Below, piece after piece: positions 1 through 11,506 of a DNA stretch of 64,000 bases. Within the stretch, counting starts at the first letter, position 1; every line of letters starts with the position of its first letter. Location: NCBI GenBank assembly GCA_039619475.1, contig CM077115.1, positions 490,317,352 to 490,381,351 of the forward strand, read 5' to 3'. Both the position numbers and the translations under genes were made by a program. Below the pieces are notes generated by a model. That model was not told where the DNA came from. It made no database searches and saw nothing but the letters and a program-made list of their open reading frames with translations. The stretch comes from Icerya purchasi (taxonomy: Eukaryota; Arthropoda; Insecta; Hemiptera; Monophlebidae).

Positions 1-793
1 GAACGGCAAAATAAAGACGGATCGACCCTGAAGCACGTGGCGCAGCGTAACGCAAAATCTTTATCCGGGTTTTCTAATAATATCTGTTTGACGTCGAGTT
101 TGGATTGTGTTTAGCTTACGTTTATTTAGTCATGGATTACCATCGTTGCGATTGTGCTGAATAACAAGAGCCAAAAGCGCCTATTACTTTATGAACATCG
201 AAAAACTTGAGCTTATGGTAGAACTTCGGAAATTAATTTATGTGGTATTCATCCGTGCAGTCTACTTGTAATTTTTTTTACATCAGGAATAGATGAATCT
301 GATTTACGTTTATAAATTTCAGTTCTACAATTATTACAAAGTTTTGCTGTTTCTGGTATCGATGGATATTCTGATCTTTTTTAGATGTGGGAGATAGTTA
401 AACAACTGTTTCATCAAATTAATAAGATGACTGCTTTTACTAAAGTGTTTAATGCATCTTAAAAGAAAAAACTGAATCCAACATGTAATTAGGTAAAGAA
501 AGTAACAAATAATTAATCTATAATAAATAAGTTAGCTAATTAAAGCTAAATAAATTAATTTTCAAAGTTATACCATAAGCTCAAGTTTTTCGATGTTCAT
601 GAAGTAATAGGCGCTTTTGGCTCTTGTTATTCAGCACAATCGCAACGATGGTAATCCATAACTAAATAAACGTAAGCTGACCACAATCCAAACTCGACGT
701 CAAACAGATATTATTAGAAAACCCGGATAAACATTTTGCATTACGTTGCGCCATATGCCGCAGCGGTGGTTTGTTGTTTTTATTTTGCCGTTC
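1..793. mobile_element. Foldback DNA element with ~220-bp inverted arms
   Basis: The first ~220 bases recur as reverse complement at about 570-793. The outer ends are GAACGGCAAAATAAA on the left and its reverse complement at 779-793. The arms match with small differences, for example an insertion around 760-775 and a few substitutions, and they enclose about 350 bases of AT-rich DNA with no open frame. This is the layout of a non-autonomous foldback or long-TIR MITE. The left end coincides with base 1, so a target duplication cannot be tested. No transposase is present and the superfamily is unknown. Confidence 0.8.
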
Positions 794-1127
794 AATATTT
801 CGTAAAAGAAAAAAAAAAAGCACATTCTGAAAATTGGTGTATTGACGTAAAAACCCCTCCTCTTTCGATCTAGAGTATTTAAAAGAGCATATTAAAAATG
901 CCCTTTTAAAGGTATAACACGTTTCGTGTTTATTTGAGGTTAAAAAGGCGCATTTTCAAAAAAGGGCGAATGATTTTTATGGAAAGCTGAGGAAAAAATA
1001 CATCAAAAACGTGTTGTCGTTATTTTTTGTGTATAATTTTTAATAGCTTAATCATCAGTGGAAAAGTAAGCGCTTTGGCGCTGGAGCGCCGCACTTAGAC
1101 AATTGACATGAAACGCCCCATATACAC

Positions 1128-1159
<32 letters not shown>

Positions 1160-2789
1160 GTGTATATAAATGTATATATATATACACATAAACATTGCGA
1201 GAGGAAATTCATGACCTAATTGTCAAATAACCAATAAATATAAATTTATTCTGTTTTCTACAATACTAAAAGAGGATATTATCAGCATGGACGGATGTAG
1301 GCGTTTCTATTGTTGTCCAATTATTTCAAGTAGCGGTCGTTCTCTATTGATTAACACTTTATCCTTGTCTTTTTACGTGTAAAAGCAGCTATACATGCAA
1401 TAAAGTTCGTAAAGACTGTAATTAAAATCTTATCTAACTATAGGGAGATAGGCTCTTGTTTGATGTTAAATATTCACACAGCGTGACAAAAAATAAGTTA
1501 ACTTCCTAACATATAAGCATTCCAAAAATTATTGAAATTTGAAAGCAATAATAAATATTTTGAGAACTAAACAGAAGAAATATATTAATTGGTATTCATT
1601 TTTTCTTTTTCTTTTTTTTTTACTGGATTAATAACCCCCCCCCCCGCGCGAATTGAATTACTGAAACATGTCGATGATTTTTTACTTTAAATTAATACAT
1701 TTACGTTTTCGGATGTTTGTTTATTTATGTTTAATGTCAATGCGGAACGAGCTGTGTTTTCGTTAATATTAAATTTAACAGGGGATTTTGATCACCAAAT
1801 AACACCTTCACTCGTAATTTGTATCTAACGCAATGATCGATAGATTTCCTTTATTCTTAATAAATGTAGTTACGCCAGAGTGTATGTGCTTGTCTAATAT
1901 CAATAGCGTATCCCTGATGTATATAGTGTGTATGTGCATTAGTTGGTAGGAGAGAGATCCTCTTCATAATGATTTTTAAAAAAGGTGTTTGTAACGTCAG
2001 TAGAAACCCTCAAATCGTACAAAACCTTATTATTTGAAGTAATGAGCTGTATAAATCAATAATGCAAGGTACAACGGAAGGAAAAAGAGGGGGCGAAAAG
2101 TCTTCAGTGGACATATTGATCAAATACAAAAACGGCTGAATGTAATTATTGTTGTACACACTGGAATAGCCGAAGACTGGATAAAATTAGGAACAATCCG
2201 TAGGTCGGCATTTGACACCCACGATGTTTAAAAATCAACAGCCAAAGAGGAAGAACAAGAAGAATTATATTTCTTAAATTTAAAGTTATCTGCAGGTAAG
2301 CTAGCGTTTTAAATATCTGTTAATATTCATTCCTGGTGCAGAAAAACAGACAGGATCCATGATGTCATACGTAAATATAAACGACAAATAGGTACATTAC
2401 ATAGTTCAGCATCCCTCTTAAAAGACAATGTTATAAAAGTGATCGTTTTGAAAGACTGCTATGATATTAGGTAATCATTGTAATTTTCCCTCTAGTTTTT
2501 ATGTTCTATCGTTTTAAATTACCCCGTTTTTTTGTATTTACTTTTTTATTACTTACTGAAATGTTTATTGCGCAAAATATTAATTTAGTAACAGATGCTT
2601 TACACTCGTGTGCGCACTAGAGTAATTTTTTTTTAGACGAAACGAAAGGTACACTTTTAACTAAAATGAATGTGCAAAACTGACTCTGAGAATTAGAACA
2701 ATCCTTCAGGCTAAAAATCGCTGTTATATGTAGCTGCTAATTTTCTTCTTCTTTCAGCGATTTTGGCCGTCTTTGGACCGCGTATTATA
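794..2789. other. Non-coding AT-rich interval
   Basis: I see no gene here. It contains an (AT)n/(ACAT)n stretch at 1121-1190 and an 11-C homopolymer at 1635-1645 next to a T-rich tract. No frame is long enough to be convincing and no TE protein match was recognised. Confidence 0.5.
1121..1190. repeat. (AT)n microsatellite with CATA interruptions
   Basis: Alternating TA units with interspersed ACATA, roughly symmetrical about the centre, so the block can also form a hairpin. Confidence 0.85.
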
Positions 2790-3655
2790 ATGCATCCTGT
2801 CATTTCTTCTCCGCTCCTTCCAGTACATCTTCATCAGCTTCCCGTGCCGGATCTTTCTTTCATTTGTCCAAACTGCTCCCGTTCTTCCTTTTTCCTTTTT
2901 GCCATGTTCCAATCCTGTACCTTTCTTCGAAATTCGTTTCTATCTTTTATTTCTTCTTCGTTTATTCCCATTTCTGCAAGTTTTCACCTCACGAAACCCC
3001 TGTTCAGCTTTGTGTTCGTGTTTTTGTCGAAATAGTCGAACAGTTTCTTCGTCATCCTTTTTCCGTCCATTCTTTTCAAAAGTCCGTACAGTTTCACTCT
3101 TCTTTTTAGCCATGGTGTCACCACGACTATTTTTTCAATGTTTTCATAAACTTCTTTATTGCTTCTCAATTTCAACATTCCGTTTTCCTGTTTTGGGTCC
3201 CAGAATTCTTCTGATAATCTTTCTTTCATTTCAATTTTTTGCATTTGTTTTGCTGTGTTTAGAGCCAAGCATTCAGATACGTATAAACTTTCCGGTTTTA
3301 TGACCGAATTATAGTGTGCTTGATTTTTGCATTGATGGACAGAGTGATTTCCTATTATACACGATTCTCGTTAGTTGGAATGCGGTTTCCATCTTCCTCA
3401 TTCTCAACTTATTCGCTTCTTTATCTAAGCCATTAGGTTGTATTATTTCTCCCAAGTATTTGAATTTTCGTACTTTTTGTATCTTTCCATACACTTTATT
3501 TCCATCTAATTCAGGGAATGTTCTAGATCGGTCATGTATTTGGTTTTTCAAACGATATCTTTAAACCTACATTTTCGGCCGCCTCTTTTAAGTTGTTTAT
3601 TTGCTTAACCGCATCCACAAAGCTGTCCGCTAGTAACGCCAGGCCAAACAGTCCA
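2790..3655 (-). pseudogene. Non-LTR retrotransposon relic, reverse transcriptase C-terminal half
   Basis: Read on the - strand, frame fragments follow the order of a LINE reverse transcriptase downstream of the active site. They run from a piece resembling the ...LALLADSF.DAVKQINNLKEAA block (about 3650-3560), through KYLGEIIQPNG (about 3440-3470; the thumb-proximal YLG motif), to a Lys/Arg-rich tail with YGLLKRMDGKRMTKKLFDYF (about 3010-3100) and RNEFRRKVQDW (about 2900-2940). Several frameshifts separate the pieces and the YADD box itself is altered. These motifs belong to endonuclease/RT LINEs whose proteins end in a basic tail. It is 5'-truncated and dead. Confidence 0.75.
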
Positions 3656-4209
3656 TGTCCTAATTTTATTATTGTTGTTATTATCACAATTACTATTATA
3701 GTTATTATCATCGCTATTATTATTCAGACTGCTATTATCCTCTGTGATATTAATTTTATTTTCGACGTTATTAGATTTAGATTGATCGATATTTAACTAC
3801 GCTATATCAACCTGTTCAGTTATCATTTTGTTATCAGTTATATCATTTACAAAAGTAGCCTAATTTTTGTATTCAGCGGGATGACCCTCGGGAATATTCT
3901 CATATATAAATTAAAGTACTTTTACTAATGAACGCGGCTATACCAATTCCGTGGTAGTGTGCTTTTGTGTAGCGTTTTTGTGGGTATTTGTTAGAGTGTA
4001 AGTGAAGTTCGTATACATCGGGAAGTCTGCATGAAGACGACCAAAACAAACTAAAAACAACGCACGTATAAATCAACTTTATATGGGTCAATGACTATAT
4101 TAACGGCGCGCCCAAAGAAATTTATTATTAACAAAATAAACTTTATCACCGACCGATTTAACGCAAACTCTGTGCAACTTTGTTATCATTATTATTGTTG
4201 CTGATAATA
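3656..4209. other. Non-coding interval with ATT-rich tract
   Basis: Contains an imperfect ATT/ATC/ACT triplet tract at 3662-3728. No gene is seen. Confidence 0.45.
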
Positions 4210-4368
4210 GCCAGCTACCGCGGCGCAGTTGGTTATACAGTCAAATTTCGTTCAGGTGGAATCGGGTTCATATTCCGCTGCCGTACACTGAAACTTCCAA
4301 AAAACCTCATTTAGGCTGCGTTAATGTCCATGGTTGATGCGCCCGAAAAAAAAAAAAAAAAAAAAAAA
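4210..4368 (+). mobile_element. tRNA-derived SINE, copy 1
   Basis: A tRNA-like head carries a polymerase III box A (GGCGCAGTTGGTTA, about 4222-4235) and a box B-like GGGTTCATATTCC (about 4264-4276). It continues through CGCTGCCGTACAC and a body with TTAATGTCCATGG, and ends in a 24-A tail at 4345-4368. The same layout recurs at 16090-16237 (reverse) and 37455-37622. SINEs are non-coding and depend on a partner LINE for movement. Confidence 0.8.
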
Positions 4369-5200
4369 CTGCTGAGATTAACCCGAATGCGTGTGTCAAA
4401 CAAAACTTTTATAATAGATTAAATTTATTTTAAACGTTTGTTTTTATTTTTTTTTTAAATAAATAATTGAATTTGGTCAGATTCAAGGACTGCGTGCAAT
4501 TACCGAAACTATATATTATGGTCCCCAATCTGCTTTAAATTACAGAATAGACTTTAGGCCATTTTCCCTTATGAAGAGCTGTATTGCTTGTACGTTCGCT
4601 GCTGTATTCGAAAAATTGGAAATTGGAAATACTGAATTTGTTTGCGAGGACAAAAATTCCGGATATTGCAAAAAAATATGCTCGGTTCATGGTGGTATCT
4701 GGTTCAAAACGGAAAAGCGGTAGGGAATTCTCCAACCCAACACGTGATTGTGCGGCACACGTGTGTGACCTAAACGTAAGCAACATACATTATAATCCGC
4801 TTGCAGTGTCGTATCGAAGGACTACCAGAAGTCGATCGACTTCTTAATGCTCTAAAGGGAAAAAAGGGTTGAAAAATATTTTCCAGTCCACTGGTGTCTG
4901 TTGAAAAGAGATAAAGCATCCGTTATTTTTAAAGTACTTGAAGGACCTCCTGGGCAATCATAGTGAAATCGGCTGCTGCCTCCAGCCTTTCGCTTCTGGG
5001 AATCCTAACATGACCTAAGATTTGTAGTACAGTGTTAGGTTATCGTCACTTCCTTGGAACTTTATTATGAGTGATAATCTTTTATCACCAACGCATGTAG
5101 ATAATGGCAAACCACCACGTACACCATCATATGCACGCTGGGTACTACTACACAGCAGACACACCGGGACTGCACTTCTAGCACGATAAATCAAACGATT
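4369..5200. other. No supported feature
   Basis: An open frame of 87 codons (4584-4847, +) overlaps one of 83 codons on the other strand. Neither resembles a family I know, neither has clear splice signals, and I treat both as chance. The part after 4900 is less AT-rich, but nothing is identifiable. Confidence 0.4.
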
Positions 5201-5201
5201 A

Positions 5202-5680
5202 CTAATCAGTTCCGAATGTAGTCTTGTCGTGCGTGTACACTCGCGTTGTATATAACAATTTCCACGAGCGCTTCCTATTCTTTACAGCTAGAATGTACGA
5301 ATTAGTCACGACGCTCGGAACCTCGAGCAATATGACTGGGGATGTAGGTGTCATCCACAAATCCTCTGGCTGCCACTGGTGAATCTGCATCCAAAGCATT
5401 TCTGCATCTAGGATGCCGCAGTAATCACTGATACGGAATATGAAGATTTCACCGTTCGCTTCAAAAGCACACGTAGTAGGTGATGAACTCCTTGAAAGAA
5501 ATTGCTTTCGTTCCATTGGTACAACATCAGACGGCGTTTGGATACTGCCTAATAATTTCAAATACTTCTTATATAAAATAATCTGACACGCCTTCGGAAT
5601 TGTACTTCTGTACATATTTGTAAAGTTCGCTATTATTGGCACGAGTTGCCACAGATGGAGGTTACCGTCGGCAAATATAG
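5202..5680 (-). CDS. Orphan open frame, possible exon of unknown protein
   Basis: The - strand frame ending in TGA at 5202-5204 is open for about 180 codons. It continues without a stop beyond 5642 through a stretch reading ISIFADGNLHLWQL. A candidate acceptor (pyrimidine-rich tract then CAATAG on the - strand, near 5680) would start an exon there. The protein looks ordinary rather than low-complexity: it has many Trp, Tyr and Cys residues and segments such as CAFEANGEIFIFRISDYCG and WMQIHQWQPEDLW. DGNLHLW resembles the end of a WD40 blade, but this alone does not assign a family. There is no match to the TE proteins recognised elsewhere in the window. It could be the terminal exon of a host gene, a decayed unfamiliar element, or chance. 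Confidence 0.3.
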
Positions 5681-5837
5681 AAATTCTATTGATTAGACAG
5701 ATGTAGAATAAGTGAGAGTGACTCGGCGAATTGGAATCTCAGATTAGAACTAGTTGGTATCAAGTTAATGTTTTGAAGGCGTTTAAAACTTTCCAACAAA
5801 AAATATGAGAAATTTTAATTGTATACAACATAAATAT

Positions 5838-6090
5838 ATACTTTAACAAATATAAAAAACAACTTTAAGAATAAAATGAATGCTTACTTAGAAACGTTTT
5901 CGGGTATAACCTATCATCAGCTAAGAACACATAGTGAGTTAGTTGTGTTCTTAGCTGATGATCGGTTATACCCGAAAACGTTTCTAAGTAAGCATTCATT
6001 TTATTCTTAAAGTTGTTTGTTATATTTGTATTTGTTATAAATTACTATATTTTATAATTAACAAACAGCATGTTGAAAGATTCTTTATTA
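5838..6090. repeat. Palindromic element, copy 1 (hairpin with ~80-100-bp arms)
   Basis: The left arm (about 5838-5925) and the right arm (about 5950-6036) are near-perfect reverse complements around a ~25-base centre. Each arm carries AGCTGATGAT ... CCGAAAACGTTTCTAAG. The right flank continues with ATAAATTACTATATTTTATA and AATTAACAAACAG, which is also found after copy 2 (20540-20595), so both belong to one dispersed family. The structure could be a foldback element or two head-to-head truncated retroelement ends. No protein is encoded. Confidence 0.75.
5950..5988 (+). ncRNA. Hammerhead-ribozyme-like core (hypothesis)
   Basis: The string CTGATGA (5955-5961) and a GAA core (5974-5976) are spaced as in a hammerhead. 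CTTAG (5950-5954) can pair with CTAAG (5984-5988) as stem I. AAC/GTT (5977-5982) could be a minimal, loop-less stem III. GGT-TAT-ACC lies where stem II would be, but it is flanked by an unpaired TC/C, unlike the canonical G-C closing pair. Minimal-stem-III hammerheads are known from Penelope-like retroelements and retrozymes; membership here is inference. The opposite arm (5887-5925, - strand) has the same motif. Confidence 0.3.
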
Positions 6091-6929
6091 AATATACTTT
6101 TGTTCGAATAATTTACATATTTCCACACTCTTATTTAAAGAAACATTTCAAAGACTCATTTCGTTCGACTCTATTCATAAACACATTAAATTATCGAGGA
6201 ACAAACATAACATCGCAAATACCAAATCGATGCTGTGCTAATTAAATTGTAATAATTAATAATTAAATTTAAACTGATACGATATTCTAAATATTCAAAT
6301 AAAACCAAATTTATCGCTTTAACAAATTAGTATAAGAATATAAGCAAAATAAAACATCTATATATATATATATATATTGCACAAATGCGTAGAGCTGCGC
6401 GTGTAGTAGGATTATTATTATAAAAAAGAAACTGATAATACATCGACAGTAAATCCAGATACAATTACAAAACCCATAATAAAATAAAATAAATGCAATG
6501 AAAACAACGCTGAAAAATGAAACAGGAAACAGAAACAATGCAATGGCCAAACAGAGCTATGTATTAACTGAAAATATAATCGGTACAATAAGAATATTAA
6601 ATAAATATCAATATTATTCGGCCATTGTTTACAAAATTTAACGTTATCATTACAAGATTTACACATAGGTAAGTTCAAAAATTAATTATTCATGAGTATT
6701 ATATAAGTGGGAATTTACTAATTACACATACGGCCATGAAATTACAATAAATGTGATAAACGAATAATAATTCATCTGTCTATAAACATTGGAACACACC
6801 TGTTAATATTTTGATAATTATATGCACTGTATCTACACACCCTATAGTACACCAGATTTTACACACCTTTTTTTTTTTTTTTTTTTTTAATATGGGTTCC
6901 CAACATAATTATGTTTATTCAGAAATATA
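6091..6929. other. No supported feature
   Basis: Very AT-rich, with a short (TA)n run at 6359-6377 and a T homopolymer at 6869-6889. Small open frames here are AT-driven and I do not regard them as genes. Confidence 0.45.
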
Positions 6930-6985
6930 CATCTTTTTTTTTTTTTTTTTTTTATTTTCCACTGTACCGGCTTAAGAGGCCATAA
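6930..6985 (-). repeat. Retroposon tail fragment (SINE-like 3' end)
   Basis: On the - strand the sequence reads ATGGCCTCTTAAGCCGGTA followed by GTGGAAAATA and a long A-run. The GGCC...CCGG.C-poly(A) layout is shared with 19433-19482 (+), 60398-60450 (-) and 62748-62795 (-). Confidence 0.4.
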
Positions 6986-7199
6986 ACAGCGCCAGTGACT
7001 TCCATTTCAACCTACCAAAGCTAATACATCACATCCGTCTTATATATATATATATTTATATTACGTAATTACACTTAACTCCTATTTTCACTAAACTACG
7101 TTTAATTTTTAGACTAATACGTATATACCCACCACACATCCTCAAACAACATTTACACGTAAGCCAAAAGAAATGCAGCTCATTCATTAGAACCTAAGA

Positions 7200-7560
7200 A
7201 CCAAAAGGCCTCTTTTTTTTTCTTTTTTTTTTTACATAATTTATAACTATTTACTTTTTCCCATCAGTTCCCCGTCTTATCACTGTTCCTTTCCTTCATA
7301 TACTCATTTCTCATTCTTTACACCAAGCTATCAACCAAATTTTTATTTTTTCTTTCCATATGTTCAAATTGCATTCGTTTCTAATTTCCTTTGGTATGTT
7401 ACCTAATATTTGACTCAGAACATCCTCTTCAACATTGTCAATTTTATTGTTAATCCCTTTGGATCTTATAAAACATAATTTGTCATAGTTCCCAGTATCA
7501 TAAACCCTTTCCCTTGTCGGTAATCTTCCTTTTTTCTGTTTTATACCCATTAATAGCTTA
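7200..7560 (-). pseudogene. LINE 3' end, C-terminal fragment related to the 26-33 kb LINE
   Basis: An open - strand frame of about 79 codons (7550-7311) ends in NLNIWKEKIKIWLIAWCKE. This is clearly similar to the C-terminus of the LINE at 30967-31311 (GVWKKEVEIWLKEWCKD). The RSKGINNKID stretch also aligns with the PRGVNLRID stretch of that copy. A T-rich tract at 7210-7232 is the probable poly(A) tail in reverse. It is 5'-truncated and belongs to a diverged relative of the same family. Confidence 0.7.
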
Positions 7561-9812
7561 CTGTAATAAAAAAAACATTTTTGGAGACGTTTCTTTATTA
7601 TTATCCCACACCTCCGTACAACTGTAATTTAATACGAAAAATAAAATCTGTTATGCGCGAATGCTTTTATCAAATATTTTTCGTAATAAATAAGTATCTA
7701 TCTAATATTAATAATAACAACGTCAGTACTGGCAGTTTTCTATTTGTAATAATAGGGAAAATACGTGTCCAAAATTATCATTAAAATCCAAAGTACATTC
7801 ACCGGATTTTTGTAAAGAATCGATATTTTACGATCTGAAATAATATATAATTTGTCATTTGCATATGTTATAAAACTAAAAAGGAAACAACTTCTCGAAG
7901 TAAAAACGATAATATTAAATTTGCAATTCATAAATACATTAAAATTGTATTATAAATAGATGCTTTTATTTATTATTAAGTACTCGTATTTGATAAAAGT
8001 ATTTGCGTAACAGATTTTATTTCCCGAATTAAATAACGAACATTTTTAAGAATTACGTATACCTTTGTTTCGAAATAGATCTTTAATTATAGTGTTATAT
8101 TCGCATTGCCCTTAAAATAACTTTTCAAATTGAAGTCTGTTTAAATGTGACACGTCATGCATCCGATGTGATTTACTGTACGAGGAAAGACACGTCTGAC
8201 CACTTAGAGAATACGACGACTCGGCAGTGATTAAATTCATTCAGGATTCTACAAATAGGTAAAAAAAAAGCTATATAGAATTTTATTTTAGGACAGATTT
8301 CGAACTTAGCTTCTTCTCTTCTTTGAATAATTTAATGTAAATGATATTAAGTTAAATTTGTTTTTTCTTTTCTATTTTTGAATTATATGCACTTGTATGC
8401 GCGCTGCGTGAATGTTTTACAATTCTTCTCTGCTTCGTTTCCCTTTTTCAATTTCCTTTTTTGTCTCTTCTCCTTATTACCTTCTTTCGAAATATCGATG
8501 CGCCACCCGGTAATTTTTTTTTTTTATGTTTTCATTTAAATAGTTATTTAGGAAAAATATGAAATAACAAATATAGATTATTAACTCTGATTTTATACTT
8601 AAATTGATAATTGTTTGCGCTTAAAAGGCACGGCGGAGTACTGAAAAAGAGAATCCTCGTATTTCAGTTTTCGTATTTAACGGAGATCTTTCGAAAGAAT
8701 TAACAAGATACCTTGTAATTCCACTATAATCTAGATTCGACTGTATACCACGTTTAAAATTCATTTTTAATGAGTCGTACTGTATCGGGAAAAAAAAAAT
8801 TTCTTCTTTTTCTTTCATTTTTTCAGGAAAATGGCATTATAGATAACTTTTTTCGCAGGATGGCTATTACACTCTTCTTCGTAATACTCAGTTAGTTACA
8901 AAGCTTTACGGAATTCTTTCTTTATATGTACTATAAATTTAAACAGATAGGGTTCCGTAATTTTTCAAATTTCAGTCAGATTGTTTTCTTGCTTTATCGG
9001 TTTTAGAAACGAACGAATTATAAATTTATCGACTATCTCTGTTCTAGAAATAACTTTTTATTGTGTTCATTAGTAATTAATTTGTTGAAACTATTTAATT
9101 TTAAGATGGGATCGCCGGAATTCATTTAAAAAAAAAAAAAATCAATCGAACAGCTAAAAAACTTTTTAAAAAATAATAATACTTGGAGTAACATATTTCT
9201 CTACGCCCTGAAGAGGTACCAAACAATTTGCAAATTAGAAAAAGCAGTTTGTTAAAACTATTTACGCACACAAATTTTAATTTTTAATTAATCGGTATTT
9301 GCGTCTATTTAACGCAACAGCTGCTCGGAATATTCACATTTATCGGTTATTGTTTACCGGAGACTGGTAAACTGTAGATCCGCATACATTATTATAATTG
9401 TTTTTTGTTGTTTTTTTGTTTTTTTTCACTCCCTTTCTTTCGCACTGTACAATTTCGATTATGCAAAAACAGCGATAAACATGTATCTAAAAGTGAAAAG
9501 GAAGCACGATAATTAAATCGATATTGTTAATTTCGGTTCGAAGGTGACTTTACCATTGAATATGCATGAACTTTCGAATACTGAAAATATTATATTACTA
9601 AAAGTATCGATAGAACATTGATTATCGCAGTTTCAAGGCGAAGCAGAGTTATTTCGGCATTAGAAGTGCAAAATTTTTAAATTTCCAGTGTAAACACATC
9701 GTCGATAATTCGAAAAACTCTGAAAAGAAATTTATGACGAGTTTCGGATATCATCGCAGTTCTTGCCGAACCGTATGCTCCATCTGGTGATATTTCCGTC
9801 AACTCTAACTGA
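7561..9812. other. Long interval without recognisable feature
   Basis: AT-rich DNA with several homopolymer tracts (for example 8512-8525 T, 9128-9140 A). No open frame above 70 codons and no family resemblance was seen on either strand. Confidence 0.45.
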
Positions 9813-10171
9813 ACTTCTTCTTCTTCATCCGCCGTCTATCCATGATTGAAGGTTGGCGATGCACGATTGAAAATTTTCTTCTACAATGGCCGATCGGAGG
9901 AGTTGTATAGAAAGGCAGTTGAACTAGTTGATAAGCTTACTCGTATTTATGAATTTTGACGTCTTCCTCTGGATATCTTCCCATTTATCTTTCCTTCCAA
10001 AATGACCTTCAGAGAATTTCGTATTTGCTCGTATGATGTGTCCACTGCAGCTTCCGTTTCTTGATGGTTTGCATTACTTCAAAGGTCTTTCCCATTTTTT
10101 GAAGTACCTCGATATCAGTGACTTTTTTCACCCGTGATATTTTCAGAATGCGCCGATAACAGTACATTTCA
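9813..10171 (-). pseudogene. LINE relic, C-terminal tail of an endonuclease/RT protein
   Basis: The - strand translation gives EMYCYRRILKISRVKKVTD, then IEVLQKMGKTFEVMQTIKKRK and KYEIL, interrupted by stops. This is the familiar post-RT tail (W/YCYRRMLKI-type followed by a VTN.EVL block) of many insect LINEs. It ends at the 3' side with a Lys-rich DRRRMKKKK encoded by a GAAGAAGAAG tract at 9813-9830. Confidence 0.75.
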
Positions 10172-10357
10172 CTTCAATTCCCGAATTGCCGTTATAATTA
10201 ACAAATAACATCGCGCATAGGCTTTCCTATCATGTAGTAATATCATCATTGCTTTATGCATCGATAAATTAATAATTATCGGCGTTTACATATCCCCTAG
10301 TAAACCAAAATTCAATCACATTATCGTTGTCGACAATCTTTGTAAAAAATACAGCAA

Positions 10358-10640
10358 CTACTCTCTTTACTGTTAGTAGGCGACTTCAGTATTAGTTTAC
10401 CCACTTTCGAATCTAAAATTAAACCTATCTCGGAGAACATTGCTTTTTCTGAATTAATTTATAGTAACAATCTGTGTATTCTAGATACACATTCACTAAC
10501 CACAACGGTTGTAGTATGATTGATTATCACTTATGGTTTCCCACAAAATTTCACCTAACGTTACCTTTTCGCCTAATGACACCTTACTCCACGTAAAAAA
10601 ACATAAAATCTACCACATATATATCTCCTTTCCTATCTCT
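10358..10640 (+). pseudogene. Possible LINE endonuclease (APE-type) relic
   Basis: The frame reads LLSLLLVGDFSISLPTFESK, then ...NLCILDTHSLTTT, with a stop near 10516 and then a shifted continuation. LLVGDF followed about 30 residues later by NL.ILD...T matches the order of the GDFN and NL.iLN..PT blocks of apurinic-type LINE endonucleases. It is short and broken, so the assignment is tentative. Confidence 0.4.
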
Positions 10641-10724
10641 GAAAACCAATCACACAACAAAATTGATATACATCCATTTTGTGTGCTTGCGATTCGCAGC
10701 TGTACCGTGTTATCACTCAATTAA

Positions 10725-11506
10725 ACACATATATATGTATATATCTAAAACTATTTCTCGTTCGTTAATTACTGCGCACAATCCTCATCAGTAGATTGGT
10801 GGAATAAATTTTATCACACTTATTGTTTATGTTTACTGTACAATAAGTAATTTTTACACCAATATAAAACAATTATTTAATTATTAAATATCCGACAGGT
10901 TTCGAAGACAAAGCTTCATGATCACGGGAGTTATTATAATATATAAATTTAATAAGAACGATGCCTCTATCCACGGGGTTTCGGAGTTATAAAATCTATT
11001 ATCGTGTTGTAATTATTCGTTTGTTACTTTAGTTTGTAAAGTTTTTTGGAGTCAAATAATTTTTGAAAAGCGTACGTATTACACAGACATGATCACCAGC
11101 AGTTTTAATTCGTCACCCGAAATAATCAAATCATCTGATAACCTGAATAACACGTAGAGAGCTGTTCTGAAAGTTTTACAAGCTCTGTATGTATTCTATT
11201 TTACTGTACTGCTTTTCGACAATTTTAACTACATCGTGCGCTGTAGCTCGCTAAAAGAGAAACGAAAAGAAAACTCACATAAAATTTCCAATTTAACGCA
11301 CCGATTTTCATCAAACTCGTCACCGTGAACAAACAATAACTTTTTAGATTTATCAAATCAAGATATAAATTTTGTAATATTTTCTCCCTAAAATTGCCTC
11401 TCCCGAACGTTAATGTACTTCACATTATCTATTTTCGTTTCATTTAATAAACAAAACGTAGGCTAATTCGACTAAGCTGTTATCATTTTTTTCCCTCTGC
11501 TTTTAG
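10725..11506. other. Upstream non-coding or intron sequence of the hyaluronidase gene
   Basis: Nothing coding is recognised. The interval ends in a good acceptor: a T/C-rich tract then CTGCTTTTAG at 11497-11506. Since exon 11507 begins mid-codon and contains no Met, at least one earlier coding exon must exist, either here or further left, but I could not find it. Confidence 0.5.

Noticed and set aside
5080..5160. Apparent similarity of the GGCAAACCACCACGTACACC region to 43020-43055 (reverse)
   Set aside because: Too short and imperfect by eye to claim a repeat family without alignment.
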